Positions 17,934-27,472 of a DNA stretch of 64,000 nucleotides are shown here, piece by piece. The notes below the pieces were generated by a model. That model was not told the origin of the DNA. It ran no database searches and saw nothing but the letters and a program-made list of their open reading frames with translations. The number at the start of each line of letters is the position of its first letter. The first letter of the stretch is position 1. Both the position numbers and the translations under genes were made by a program. Origin of the DNA: Flammeovirga yaeyamensis (GTDB lineage: Bacteria > Bacteroidota > Bacteroidia > Cytophagales > Flammeovirgaceae). The DNA lies in assembly GCF_018736045.1 (NCBI RefSeq), contig NZ_CP076133.1:248001-312000 (forward strand). The letters run 5' to 3'.

Positions 17934-19487
17934 ATGAAAAAAATCAATTTTTTACTCCTCTTTGTATCATTTGCCTTCATTTATTTTGGCTGTTCAGAAA
18001 GCGAGGTAGATCCTCCTCAAACTGAAGACACAGAAACTGAAGATACAGAAATTGAGGACTTTATCACTGCTTTTTATGTAGTAAATGAATTCGTTGATGA
18101 CACAACAAAGAATGAAATATTTACAGGTGCTGTTGACAATGACACAAAAAATATCGACTTAGAAATTAAATCATTAGATTCTATAGGATATAAAGTGGTT
18201 GTTGAATTAGCTGATAGTAGCGTATCTGTTATCAGTACATTGGATGAAACCACAGACTTTTCTCAACCTGAATTAGAGTTCAAAGTTGGGTATAATGGAG
18301 ATGAATATCCTTATACGATAAGTACTAACTTTACGAGAATTCCTGTAGTGAGCCTTGTAAAAGATTTTTATTTGGTAAATGGTACCGATACCGTTTTTTC
18401 TGAAATAAATACTGAAGATGATATAGTTACTTTATATTTTAAGGAGTATGAAACCATTGGGTTAGAAGCTGAAATAGAATTATTGGAAGGGACTAAAGTT
18501 GTTACGGAATTAACATCCTCCACAGATTATGACTCTCTTCAAAACAGTGAAATAATTATAGAATATAATAACACTCAATATTCATTGAAATACAAAGTGG
18601 AAAAATTATTTTCTAAAAGAGCATATCACAGCAGTGTAGTGTTTGATAATGAAATTTATGTGATTGGAGGGACTGATGGAAATCGTTTAAATGATGTTTG
18701 GAAGTCCTCGGATGGTGGAAAGAGTTGGGTAGAGGTAACTTCATCAGCTCCATTTACTGAAAGGTATACTCACAGCAACGTGGTGTTAGGTAATGATATC
18801 TATGTTATTGGTGGGGCTAGTGAAGGACGTTTAAATGATGTTTGGAAGTCCTCGGATGGTGGAAAGAGTTGGGTAGAGGTGACGTCATCAGCTCCATTTA
18901 CTAAAAGAGCTGACCAAAGCAGCTTAGTATTGAATAACGAAATTTATGTAATCGGTGGGTATGATGGAACACGTTTAAATGATGTTTGGAAGTCTTCAGA
19001 TGACGGAAAGAGTTGGGTAGAGGTAACTTCATCAGCTCCATTTACTGAAAGGTCTAGTCACAACAGCGTGGTGTTAGGTGATGATATCTATGTGATCGGT
19101 GGGTATTATGAAAATTACAATCGTTTAAATGATGTTTGGAAGTCTTCAGATGGCGGAAAGAGTTGGGTAGAGGCAACGTCCTCGGCTCCATTTACTAAAA
19201 GATCTGGTCACAGCTGTGTAGTGTTAGGTGATGATATTTATGTAATTGGAGGGTCTGATGAAAATTACAATCGCTTAAATGATGTTTGGAAGTCCTCGGA
19301 TGGTGGAAAGAGTTGGGTAGAGGTGACGTCATCAGCTACATTTACTAAAAGAACTGACCACAGCAGTTTAGTGTTGGATAACGAAATTTATGTTATTGGC
19401 GGGGATAATGGTTATGGTAAATTAAATGATGTTTGGAAGTCCTCGGATGGTGGAAAGAATTGGGTAGAAGTATCAAATTTTAAATAA
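17934..19487 (+). CDS. Surface lipoprotein with six-blade kelch/Asp-box propeller
   Basis: 517 residues. The lipoprotein signal ends in YFGC (C20), followed by an acidic stretch rich in Glu, Asp and Thr, which in Bacteroidota favours export to the cell surface. Residues ~40-220 hold two ~90-residue beta-domains of similar pattern ending in Y-x-x-K/T strands. From ~228 on there are six propeller blades of 48-50 residues. Each carries a kelch-like strand (IYVIGG) and an Asp-box-like SSDGGKSW. Blades are almost identical in protein and DNA. Such propellers bind proteins or sugars; no catalytic residues are evident. The gene stands alone, between copies A and B of a direct repeat. Confidence 0.85.
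   Translation: MKKINFLLLFVSFAFIYFGCSESEVDPPQTEDTETEDTEIEDFITAFYVVNEFVDDTTKNEIFTGAVDNDTKNIDLEIKSLDSIGYKVVVELADSSVSVISTLDETTDFSQPELEFKVGYNGDEYPYTISTNFTRIPVVSLVKDFYLVNGTDTVFSEINTEDDIVTLYFKEYETIGLEAEIELLEGTKVVTELTSSTDYDSLQNSEIIIEYNNTQYSLKYKVEKLFSKRAYHSSVVFDNEIYVIGGTDGNRLNDVWKSSDGGKSWVEVTSSAPFTERYTHSNVVLGNDIYVIGGASEGRLNDVWKSSDGGKSWVEVTSSAPFTKRADQSSLVLNNEIYVIGGYDGTRLNDVWKSSDDGKSWVEVTSSAPFTERSSHNSVVLGDDIYVIGGYYENYNRLNDVWKSSDGGKSWVEATSSAPFTKRSGHSCVVLGDDIYVIGGSDENYNRLNDVWKSSDGGKSWVEVTSSATFTKRTDHSSLVLDNEIYVIGGDNGYGKLNDVWKSSDGGKNWVEVSNFK
18612..19475 (+). repeat. Near-identical 144-150-bp repeats inside the kelch gene
   Basis: The block beginning TTAAATGATGTTTGGAAGTC recurs about every 144-150 bp (near 18685, 18829, 18973, 19123, 19273 and 19421), with long stretches identical between units. 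This points to recent duplication or gene conversion and to possible copy-number change. Confidence 0.9.
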
Positions 19488-19538
19488 GAAAGTTACTAGA
19501 TTATCAATTACTTACGTGATTTATACTATTAGATATAT

Positions 19539-19574
19539 AAAGAAAGGATTAGGTTAAAACTTAATCCTTTCTTT
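19539..19574 (+). terminator. Terminator after the kelch gene
   Basis: AAAGAAAGGATTA (19539-19551) and TAATCCTTTCTTT (19562-19574) form a perfect 13-bp stem with a 10-nt loop. Confidence 0.7.
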
Positions 19575-19706
19575 GTATATAGAGATTAATTCATTCAAGA
19601 TTCCACATTATAATCTGTGAGTTTAGAAAAGTGTTCTCAAATCAGATCTAAAAAACTAAAGACATTGCAGGTTTAGTTGTGGAATCATACATTCATTCCG
19701 TATTGT

Positions 19707-19829
19707 ATTGAACTAAGACCCAGCAGGGTTGAAACCCTGGGCTGGTGATAATTTTATCCGCAATGACTAAAGTCTTTACGAATTTAGACGTGGAATCCAT
19801 ACGTTCATTCCGTCTTGCACCCAATTAGT
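19707..19829 (+). repeat. REP-like dispersed repeat, copy B
   Basis: Second copy of the element at 17541-17660, same orientation, differing by a CAG insertion in the first palindrome (19719-19741) and a few substitutions. A decayed partial copy of its second half precedes it at about 19652-19706. Confidence 0.8.
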
Positions 19830-19850
19830 TAACACTTTAGTGTTGACTAA

Positions 19851-19886
19851 TATAATTATCACCAGCCTAGGACTTGAGTCCTGGGC
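19851..19886 (-). repeat. REP-like repeat, inverted partial copy C
   Basis: On the minus strand this reads GCCCAGGACT-CA-AGTCCTAGGC followed by TGGTGATAATTATA, matching the first part of copy B in opposite orientation. Together with copy B it forms a head-to-head pair just downstream of the regulator gene stop. Confidence 0.6.
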
Positions 19887-19901
19887 ATATAAATAGGATT
19901 A

Positions 19902-22900
19902 TTAGTTTTTAATCGGCTTCCTATACTGCGTCGGCGTCTGCCCAAACTGCTTCTTAAACGACTTCCTAAAATACTGAGGATCATTAAATCCCACCTCATA
20001 AGCAATTTCAGAGATGTTCAGATCAGAAGTTTTCAAAAGGTCCAATGCTTTCTGCAGACGAATATTTCTCACAAATTCCACCGGAGGCATTCCGGTCTCG
20101 GTTTTCATTTTTCGATAAAGTTGAATATTACTCATGTCCAACTCCTTCGCCAATTCTGGTATCGAAAATTCTACCTCTGATAGGTTTTTCTCAATGATGA
20201 TTCTCACCTGATCTTCAAAAGAAATTTCTACTTTCTTAGGAGCCGCTTTCTTCTTCTTAGTTTCCTTCGTATCCAGCACCATAATATTTGATCTAGCCTT
20301 CAGCAACTGATGCACCCTTACATCCATATGTTTCGGCGAGAACGGTTTGGCAATAAAAGAATCTGATCCCGATTCTAAGGCTTTTATTCGCTCTTGCGTA
20401 TCCGGATTTGAAGAAAGTAAGATCACAGGTGTATGTTTGGTCTTCTCTCCCAACTTAATTTTTTCTGTAAGTTGAAGCCCATCCATTCCCTCTAAATAGA
20501 TTTCAGAAATAACCAAAGACGGATAGTATTTTAAGACCTTCTCATACGCCTCCAATCCGTTTTCAGCAAACATGATTTTGTACTCTTTCTCTAGAATACT
20601 ACCTATATATTCTTGTATTTCTTTTGATTTTTCAACGATCAAAATCAATTCTTCTTTTTCGACTTTTTCGGCCTCTACCTTTTTCTCATCAGGTGAATCA
20701 AACTGTAGTTTTTCAGTATTCGAATACAATAACTTTGATACCAATTCAGCCGATTCGTTCTCTTTTTCCTCTAATGAGTAGAAGTCTTCATCCGATGGAA
20801 TCAAAAGTGTAAATTTAGAACCAAGTGATACTTCACTTTCTACATAAATAATTCCTTTCATCACCTCAATAATTGATTTAGCGAAAGCCAAACCAATACC
20901 AGAACCAGCATCGTTTTTCGTTTTCACCTGATAAAAACGATCAAAAATACTTTCCAAATCTTCCTTCTTGATACCAATACCAGAATCTTTCACTTCGATT
21001 CTTAAATATTGTCTCGCATATTTATCAGGTTGATTGCCCTTGTACCCCACAAACTTGGCTTGAATTTCCTCAAAAGAAACTGTAGATGTCGTTACCCAAA
21101 CACCTCCATTCTCTACATTGTATTTAAAGGCATTGGATAGAATGTTATACAAGACCGCTTCAAACATCACTTTATCAATAAATACAGAAGGTTGAAGTTG
21201 TTCTGAATAATTGATAGAATAATTTACATTACGCTTTTTCGCTACATGTTTAAAAGCATCAGTAGCGTCCTTAATCAGTAAATTTGATTCTTCTTGCTTG
21301 ATATTTAAACGCATTTGTCCGTGCTGACTCTTGGTTAAAAACATCAGCTGATCGGTTAAACGGAGTAAACGTTGAGCATTTCTAAAGGCAATTCCTAAAG
21401 GTTCTTGCAATTCGGTTTGCACTTTATTGTTTTTGGCAATTTGCTCGATTGGTCCTAAAACTAGGGTAAGCGGAGTTCTTAATTCGTGAGATAAATTAGT
21501 GAAGAAATTGACTTTACGTTCATACTCAATCCTTTCATCTCTCATTTTAAGGTGTTCATATTTTTCTTCGTTGGCTTTGTGTACCCTACGTCTCCACCAC
21601 ACCATTACAAAGAGTATAATAGCCAATAAAAGAATAGCATAAACCACATAGGCATAAATCGATTTATACCAAATTGGAGTAATCGTGATATCGATAGATT
21701 TTACTTGATCACTCCATTTCCCATCTACATTCGAAGCTTTCACTTGGAAGGTATATTTTCCGGGCATCAAACCATTATACCTTACTACATGATTTTCACC
21801 CGTTGTTTCCTTCCAATCCTGATCAACTCCTTGAAGTTTATACTTAAAATTCTTCTTATCTCCCTTTGTGTAATTCAAAGTAGCCAAATAAAAAGAGAAA
21901 GAGTTTTGATCGTGATTCAATTGTAGTTTTGCTTTATTTTGAATCACATCATCTAATAAGATGTTCGTATCCACTTTTTCTCCTGGATGAATGTGTTCTC
22001 CATTTAAATAGAACATAGAGATTATTGGAAAAACATCATAAGGTGATAAACTGAAATTCTCAATGTTTAAAATATCGATCCCTTTTTCTCCTCCAAAGAG
22101 AATATTTCCTTTTGAGGTGATTTTCTTGGAGTTATTGTAAAAGCGTTCATTGGCTAAACCATCTTCTGTACTGAAACTGAAGAAGCCTTTATCATTCCAC
22201 TGAAAAGCATAGGTTAAGGTGGTCCCCCAAATTGTATTATCAGCAGATTTCTCTAAACTACTGATGGTTGCTTTTAGTAATCTATTCGGTATATTCTTTT
22301 GAGAAAAATGATCTCGATCTCTCAGAAATTCAAATAAACCATTTTCTGTAGCCACCAATAATGTCTGATGATCCTTCTCTACTATATCAGCTATAAGAGA
22401 AGTGTTCATAGTAGGTGTTTTTACATTAAATTGTGATACATTGGTTACTTTATAATCCTCAGTATAATTTATTTTCCACAAGCCTTCTCCTCTTGTTCCT
22501 AACCAAATTTCCCCTTTGGCCACTGGAAAAATCTTGACAATAGGTACATTAAACAACTCCCTTACTTTTCCAGAATTTAAAGAAACAAACTTATCTTTAG
22601 AAGCATCAAAATAGGCTAAACCAGCATCCCAGCAGCCAATCCAAAAAGTATCGTCGTAATTACTCTTCACCATCGACATCACATAAGGGTTGATAATCTT
22701 ATCTGACAATTGGTATTCCTTCTTTATGCGTGCTGTTTTTTCATCTAAAATATAAATGCCTTTTCCGACAGTACTTACCCAAACGTTATTATCGAAATAT
22801 CTGATTTGTGAGATTTGCTCGAAACGGTGTGGGTGTTGAACATAAACACCTGTACCATCTTCGTTTTCTGATGCCTCATAAAACAGTTTTCCGTTGATGG

Positions 22901-23963
22901 TCCCTGCCCAAACAACACCATTATGTTCTTCAATGGTGACAACTGGATCAATCTCTTTATTGAGTAAAGGTCGAATTGGTTTTTTGTACAAATCTAAGGT
23001 ATATACTCCAAAGTGAGTCCCTACCCAAAGTACTCCACTTCTATCTTCAAAGATCGTAGAGAAGCCACTTTTAGCATCAAATTCTTTGGACTTCTTTAAT
23101 TTCTTCTCTTTCAAATCTATGGTAAATACATCATTTGATGTCATAAACCACAGCGTATTTTTCTTAGAAGGGGATGGAGTTAAAGATGACTTTTTATTGT
23201 TGATCAGATGAGTGACAAACTCTCCTTTCAATTCTGTATTTTCAAAACGAGTGGTGAAAATTCCTTGTTTATTTGAACACCAAATTTCATTTTCTTCCGT
23301 CTGAAAAATGGAATACACTCCTTTATAATCCGTTCCTTCCAGCAATGAAATTTCTTCGGTTTTAATATCCATACAAGCCAACCCTTGCATCGTACCAAAC
23401 CAAACGAATCCATTTTTATCGTAATGCACAGAAACAACCAAGTCTTGGAAAACCTGAATATCGAATAAGTCACCAAAATCTCTTTGGGTATAAGCTTTGA
23501 ATAATTTCTCGTTGATGTTGTAGTAGGCTAAACCATTCCCTTGTGTACCAATCCAAATATTACCTAAATTATCTTCATCAAAAGAAGTAATACGCTTGAT
23601 GTTTAACGTTCTTGCAGACTCAGAATCTTGAGTTAAATGTTGAAAGGAATCTGTCTTCTTATCGTAAATAAAAATGCCATTATTATCAGTACCAATCCAT
23701 ATCTTGCCATTGGAATGTTCCATAATAGCAGAGATCTTTTTGTCCAATAATGGTTGATAATTTCTTTCACCAAATACCGTTAATTCATACCCATCGTACT
23801 TGTATAAACCATCCCAAGTTGCAAACCACATGTATCCTTCTTTGTCTTGAAGTATATTGGTCACAGAACCCGAAAAATTAGGTAATTTATTTGGAGTACA
23901 ATAGGCTAAAATTGAACATAACAAGAACAGATAAGTTAGTATATACTTGAAAAATTTAGCCAT
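19902..23963 (-). CDS. Hybrid two-component system regulator (HTCS) of the mannan locus
   Basis: 1353 residues, a one-protein sensor/regulator of the type controlling Bacteroidota polysaccharide loci. Order: signal peptide (1-22); two seven-blade Reg_prop propellers with repeated IWIGT/VWFGT motifs (~30-640); Y_Y_Y domain (~680-762) ending in WKETTGENHVV and VKASNVDGKW; one membrane helix (771-789); HisKA with H826 in NLSHELRTPLT; HATPase with N944, DSGIGI (993-998) and GSGIGLA; receiver (~1105-1220); AraC-type DNA-binding domain (~1250-1350). The receiver is degenerate: the phospho-acceptor Asp is Glu1154 (ISEIYLEGMDG), and Lys1112 replaces one residue of the acidic pair, while Lys1206 is kept. 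It probably senses mannan oligosaccharides in the periplasm and drives the two mannan operons. Confidence 0.93.
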   Translation of the reverse strand: MAKFFKYILTYLFLLCSILAYCTPNKLPNFSGSVTNILQDKEGYMWFATWDGLYKYDGYELTVFGERNYQPLLDKKISAIMEHSNGKIWIGTDNNGIFIYDKKTDSFQHLTQDSESARTLNIKRITSFDEDNLGNIWIGTQGNGLAYYNINEKLFKAYTQRDFGDLFDIQVFQDLVVSVHYDKNGFVWFGTMQGLACMDIKTEEISLLEGTDYKGVYSIFQTEENEIWCSNKQGIFTTRFENTELKGEFVTHLINNKKSSLTPSPSKKNTLWFMTSNDVFTIDLKEKKLKKSKEFDAKSGFSTIFEDRSGVLWVGTHFGVYTLDLYKKPIRPLLNKEIDPVVTIEEHNGVVWAGTINGKLFYEASENEDGTGVYVQHPHRFEQISQIRYFDNNVWVSTVGKGIYILDEKTARIKKEYQLSDKIINPYVMSMVKSNYDDTFWIGCWDAGLAYFDASKDKFVSLNSGKVRELFNVPIVKIFPVAKGEIWLGTRGEGLWKINYTEDYKVTNVSQFNVKTPTMNTSLIADIVEKDHQTLLVATENGLFEFLRDRDHFSQKNIPNRLLKATISSLEKSADNTIWGTTLTYAFQWNDKGFFSFSTEDGLANERFYNNSKKITSKGNILFGGEKGIDILNIENFSLSPYDVFPIISMFYLNGEHIHPGEKVDTNILLDDVIQNKAKLQLNHDQNSFSFYLATLNYTKGDKKNFKYKLQGVDQDWKETTGENHVVRYNGLMPGKYTFQVKASNVDGKWSDQVKSIDITITPIWYKSIYAYVVYAILLLAIILFVMVWWRRRVHKANEEKYEHLKMRDERIEYERKVNFFTNLSHELRTPLTLVLGPIEQIAKNNKVQTELQEPLGIAFRNAQRLLRLTDQLMFLTKSQHGQMRLNIKQEESNLLIKDATDAFKHVAKKRNVNYSINYSEQLQPSVFIDKVMFEAVLYNILSNAFKYNVENGGVWVTTSTVSFEEIQAKFVGYKGNQPDKYARQYLRIEVKDSGIGIKKEDLESIFDRFYQVKTKNDAGSGIGLAFAKSIIEVMKGIIYVESEVSLGSKFTLLIPSDEDFYSLEEKENESAELVSKLLYSNTEKLQFDSPDEKKVEAEKVEKEELILIVEKSKEIQEYIGSILEKEYKIMFAENGLEAYEKVLKYYPSLVISEIYLEGMDGLQLTEKIKLGEKTKHTPVILLSSNPDTQERIKALESGSDSFIAKPFSPKHMDVRVHQLLKARSNIMVLDTKETKKKKAAPKKVEISFEDQVRIIIEKNLSEVEFSIPELAKELDMSNIQLYRKMKTETGMPPVEFVRNIRLQKALDLLKTSDLNISEIAYEVGFNDPQYFRKSFKKQFGQTPTQYRKPIKN

Positions 23964-24152
23964 AAATCGTAGTGTTCGTCTTATTTATTTCATACAAAAT
24001 AATACTTGCAAAATACAAAATTATCCTATCAATAAGAAGACGAAAAATCACTTATTTAGGGCAAATGAAAGGTTTTCAATGATTTTCTTCATTTTCTAAT
24101 CAAGAAAATCTACACTATAGTCCACTTCTTTTTAGGGGGCATCAATTATTAG

Positions 24153-24183
24153 AAAAAGAATGCGAGACCTTCGCCCCGCATTC
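24153..24183 (-). terminator. Terminator of the secreted GH5 gene
   Basis: On the minus strand GAATGCG pairs with CGCATTC (24183-24158), followed by TTTTT. It lies 17 nt past the GH5 stop. Confidence 0.75.
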
Positions 24184-24200
24184 AAAAGTAAAGTTGGAAT

Positions 24201-27200
24201 TTATCTCACTCTTAGTCGTAAATTTTTCACGCCATTAAGAGTGTAAACTTTCACTAAATAAATACCTGAACCTAATTCTGATATATCTATATTTTTTTGG
24301 TTTGAACTGATTAAAGCAACACCCTTCATATCATAGATTGTTAGCGATTGGAAGTGATCCGATTTCACAGTAAATGCTGTGGTTGCCGGGTTGGGATAAA
24401 GGACAACTTCGGCTAGAGTTTCACTCGGTTCAATGGATACCACTCTAGTATTTGATACACCACCCGTGCTTAAGTAATCAAAGTACATATATCCCCAATG
24501 CTTTGTGATCGTTAGCGTGTTATTCCCCTCCACAAGATCAACGGTCAGCGATTTTTCTAACCATGTATTTATTGGGCCATCAAAAGGAATACTGCCAAGA
24601 GAATTTCCGTTCAGACTTACATACTGATCCTTACTTCCATAAGGTAATAAATAGCCAATTTTTATGGTTTGTGTTCCAGCAGATACCGCATTAAATGTCC
24701 AAGAAATAGTACCATTTCCTTCCATATTCACGTAAGCACCCTCACTTGCTGTAGCATCTGAAGCAACTGTAACAGAAGTTAAAGCAGCATTTTCGGCTTC
24801 AAAAATTTGAGGTCCAAAACTACCATCATCAACAATAACCCTTACATTATCTGTACTGCTCACCCCAAGGTTATTGGTGACCGTTAATGTAATCGTATGA
24901 ATTCCCACACCTAAAGGAACATTTGCAGTTGCTCCAGAAGCAAGAGACACTCCATTTTCACTCCACTCGTAAGAAGTAATAGTTTGTTCAGAATCTGTGG
25001 AAGCGGTACCATCTAATGTGATCGTTTCCACTCCGTCTCCATCGCTATCGCTTACAAATTGATCTTCTCCCGCATTGGCTGATATCGATTTTGGTACATC
25101 TCCGTATACCTCAAACTCATAAATAGAATGTCCCCACTCAATGGCTCTTTGTTTACCATACATTCTGATATGTTTCGCGTTGACAGCAGGGAAAGTGATA
25201 ATATCTTCACCACCTCTGCCATCGTTATTGGTATATACAGTGTTCCAAGACACAGCATCTTGCGATACCTGAATTTCGTACTGAGAACTGTAAGATCCTT
25301 CCCAATATAGCCTCACTTCATTCACTGAATATTCCTGATCGAAGGCAATGGCAATCCAACTTGGATCTACGTACAAACTCGACCATCTTGTTAATTGATC
25401 TCCATCATTTACACTAGCAGCAGTATTTGGACCTTCTTCTACAGAAGATGCTGAAGTTGACTGATATAAAGCAAGATTTCCTGTCCCCGGTTCTTTGACG
25501 CTGACGATGAAATCATACGATCTAGAAGTCGCAGGTGTTCCCGAATCTGTTGCTGTAATGCTGACCGTCACATCTCCCGTGGCTTCCTCGGCAAATGCCA
25601 AAGATAAAAAGCCGTTAATCACTGATGGAATCACTACGTTTTGAGGAGAAGTTTCCACAGAAAATTGTAATGCGGTGCCTTCTGGATCTGAAAATACAGT
25701 GTTTAAATCAACATAATTAACTAACGGGTTTGAGTTTTTATCGATTCTGAAATTATTGATTTCACCAATTAGCGTTGGTCTATGGTTTCTATCTGGATCA
25801 ATAGCAATTTCAGGATAACCATCAATCGTTTTGATGCCATCAAGCATATCATCTCTATGCATTTCATCTGTGTTATCTCCGTCGTCGTACGTTCTGTACT
25901 GCCATCCCCAAGCACCTGCATATCCATTGTTATATAAAATGGGAAACAAATCTTCTTTGGCAATTGATCCGGGTTGGTTTTCCACATAAAACTCACCGAT
26001 CACCAAAGGTTTATCAAGTTCCCAATGGGAAGCAGGATGTACAAAAGGAGAATAAGTAGTGCCAGCCCAACTGTAATAATGCACCTGATAGTAATCCAAA
26101 ATACCATCTGCATCTCCACCTGCCGCGATCAGTTCTGCATCTGAATAATAGTTTTTTTCTACTCCTGAGAAAATATCGGAATTTGCTTTAAACGACCAAG
26201 AACCGTTGGTAACCAACGCAGCAGGATCTGCTCTATGGATAGCACCCGAAAGTCTATTGACAAATCTCTGAATCACAGACATCGGAACATGATCCGTAAA
26301 GTCCCAACCAAATTCGTTACTCATTCCTTCGGGCTCATTGAAAACCTCCCACGATAATAATGCTTCGTGGTCTTTCAAACCATTCACCATCGGTATCAAA
26401 GCATTGTTGATGTAAGCATCAATATTTTCTTCTTCTTCCAATAGTTTTCTAGCTCTTTGAGATACCTCGATGGGATAATCTCTTGTGTTCAACATATCAA
26501 ACGACCATAAACATAGATTCAATACCACATTGTGATCATAGGCAATATCCAAAACATCTCTCAAATCTTGAATCATCGATGGTTCAAGTCCTGAAGTGTA
26601 GCCGTTGGCATCTAACTCAGGGTTGTTGGCTCCATTGATATGCACCCAAAGTCTCATCGAGTTTCCGCCTCTAGTGGCAAAATCAGAAATGGCTTGCTCG
26701 AAGTAATCCAGATTAGTGGTTTTTTCACCGAAGTCATTGGCAAAATTGTACCATGCTAAATTTCCTCCCGATAAGAAAACCGACTGATCACCCACCCCAA
26801 TTCTATTCATTTGGGTGGTATTAAAAGGTTGAACAATCACAAGTACAGTTGTGCTTCCTTTTGCTCCTTGATCATCGGTAACAGTAAGTTCAATGTTGTG
26901 TGTTCCCACTGCAAAATCTTCTGTAATTGTTTCTCCTGTACCTAATTCGATACCGTCCTCAGACCACACAAACGATACAATTGTACCGTCTGCTGTACTA
27001 CCACTCCCATCCAAAGTAATCGATTCTACACCGTCTCCATCTGTATCAATGACTGTTTGGTTTGCACCTGCATTGGCAATAGGATTACCCGGAGTAGGAT
27101 TTTCTCCACCACCCGATCCATCTGGAACACATTTATAGGTGGGCCATCCTTCGCATACATATCCTGGAGGACAGTGATCATTAGAAGAGCAACTAATTTC

Positions 27201-27308
27201 AGAATTAGTGTTTTGAGCTTGTATCAAAGAGATACTTGACCCGCAAAGAAAAAGTGTTAGCGTTAACACCTTTAGGATGCTATACATCCTGTTCGACTCA
27301 TACATCAT
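24201..27308 (-). CDS. Secreted multidomain GH5 glycosidase with CBM and T9SS tail (probable mannanase)
   Basis: 1035 residues. Signal peptide (to ~32), a short four-cysteine module (C40-C60), PKD domain (~75-160), GH5 catalytic domain (~165-490) with acid/base E325 in VFNEPEG and nucleophile E439 in VIGEFYVEN, a cadherin-like domain (~510-606), F5/8 discoidin-type domain (~611-736), second PKD (~743-826), CBM6/35-like domain (~833-949, starting IFEAENA), and a T9SS sorting tail (~965-1035, YPNPATTAFTV). It is therefore an extracellular enzyme with two carbohydrate-binding modules. Mannanase activity is inferred from the locus; the GH5 subfamily was not resolved. It has its own terminator and an inverted-repeat operator candidate upstream. 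Met8 is an alternative start. Confidence 0.87.
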   Translation of the reverse strand: MMYESNRMYSILKVLTLTLFLCGSSISLIQAQNTNSEISCSSNDHCPPGYVCEGWPTYKCVPDGSGGGENPTPGNPIANAGANQTVIDTDGDGVESITLDGSGSTADGTIVSFVWSEDGIELGTGETITEDFAVGTHNIELTVTDDQGAKGSTTVLVIVQPFNTTQMNRIGVGDQSVFLSGGNLAWYNFANDFGEKTTNLDYFEQAISDFATRGGNSMRLWVHINGANNPELDANGYTSGLEPSMIQDLRDVLDIAYDHNVVLNLCLWSFDMLNTRDYPIEVSQRARKLLEEEENIDAYINNALIPMVNGLKDHEALLSWEVFNEPEGMSNEFGWDFTDHVPMSVIQRFVNRLSGAIHRADPAALVTNGSWSFKANSDIFSGVEKNYYSDAELIAAGGDADGILDYYQVHYYSWAGTTYSPFVHPASHWELDKPLVIGEFYVENQPGSIAKEDLFPILYNNGYAGAWGWQYRTYDDGDNTDEMHRDDMLDGIKTIDGYPEIAIDPDRNHRPTLIGEINNFRIDKNSNPLVNYVDLNTVFSDPEGTALQFSVETSPQNVVIPSVINGFLSLAFAEEATGDVTVSITATDSGTPATSRSYDFIVSVKEPGTGNLALYQSTSASSVEEGPNTAASVNDGDQLTRWSSLYVDPSWIAIAFDQEYSVNEVRLYWEGSYSSQYEIQVSQDAVSWNTVYTNNDGRGGEDIITFPAVNAKHIRMYGKQRAIEWGHSIYEFEVYGDVPKSISANAGEDQFVSDSDGDGVETITLDGTASTDSEQTITSYEWSENGVSLASGATANVPLGVGIHTITLTVTNNLGVSSTDNVRVIVDDGSFGPQIFEAENAALTSVTVASDATASEGAYVNMEGNGTISWTFNAVSAGTQTIKIGYLLPYGSKDQYVSLNGNSLGSIPFDGPINTWLEKSLTVDLVEGNNTLTITKHWGYMYFDYLSTGGVSNTRVVSIEPSETLAEVVLYPNPATTAFTVKSDHFQSLTIYDMKGVALISSNQKNIDISELGSGIYLVKVYTLNGVKNLRLRVR

Positions 27309-27364
27309 AGTAAAAAAATATTAGTAATAATTCGAAACAAAACTCTGCAGATCAACCGCCCAAA

Positions 27365-27411
27365 AGGTGTATTTTTTTAATGAAATGGGAGACTTTTAAA
27401 AAAGTACACCT
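27365..27411. promoter_or_regulatory. Long inverted repeat upstream of the secreted GH5 (operator candidate)
   Basis: AGGTGTATTTTTTT (27365-27378) and AAAAAAGTACACCT (27398-27411) are 14-bp arms with one mismatch and a 19-bp spacer, 57-103 nt upstream of the GH5 ATG. The arm AGGTGTACTTTTTT matches AGTGGTACTTTTTT at 40523-40536 in 12 of 14 positions. Confidence 0.5.
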
Positions 27412-27445
27412 AAAAAAATAGAGCCACATAATTTATGCGACTCTA
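27412..27445 (-). terminator. Terminator of the AraC-type gene
   Basis: On the minus strand TAGAGTCGCATAA pairs with a near-complementary arm ending GGCTCTA, followed by TTTTTTT. It is 27 nt past the AraC-gene stop and separates it from the secreted GH5. Confidence 0.75.
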
Positions 27446-27472
27446 TCATCAACTGAAATGAAATGTTATTCT

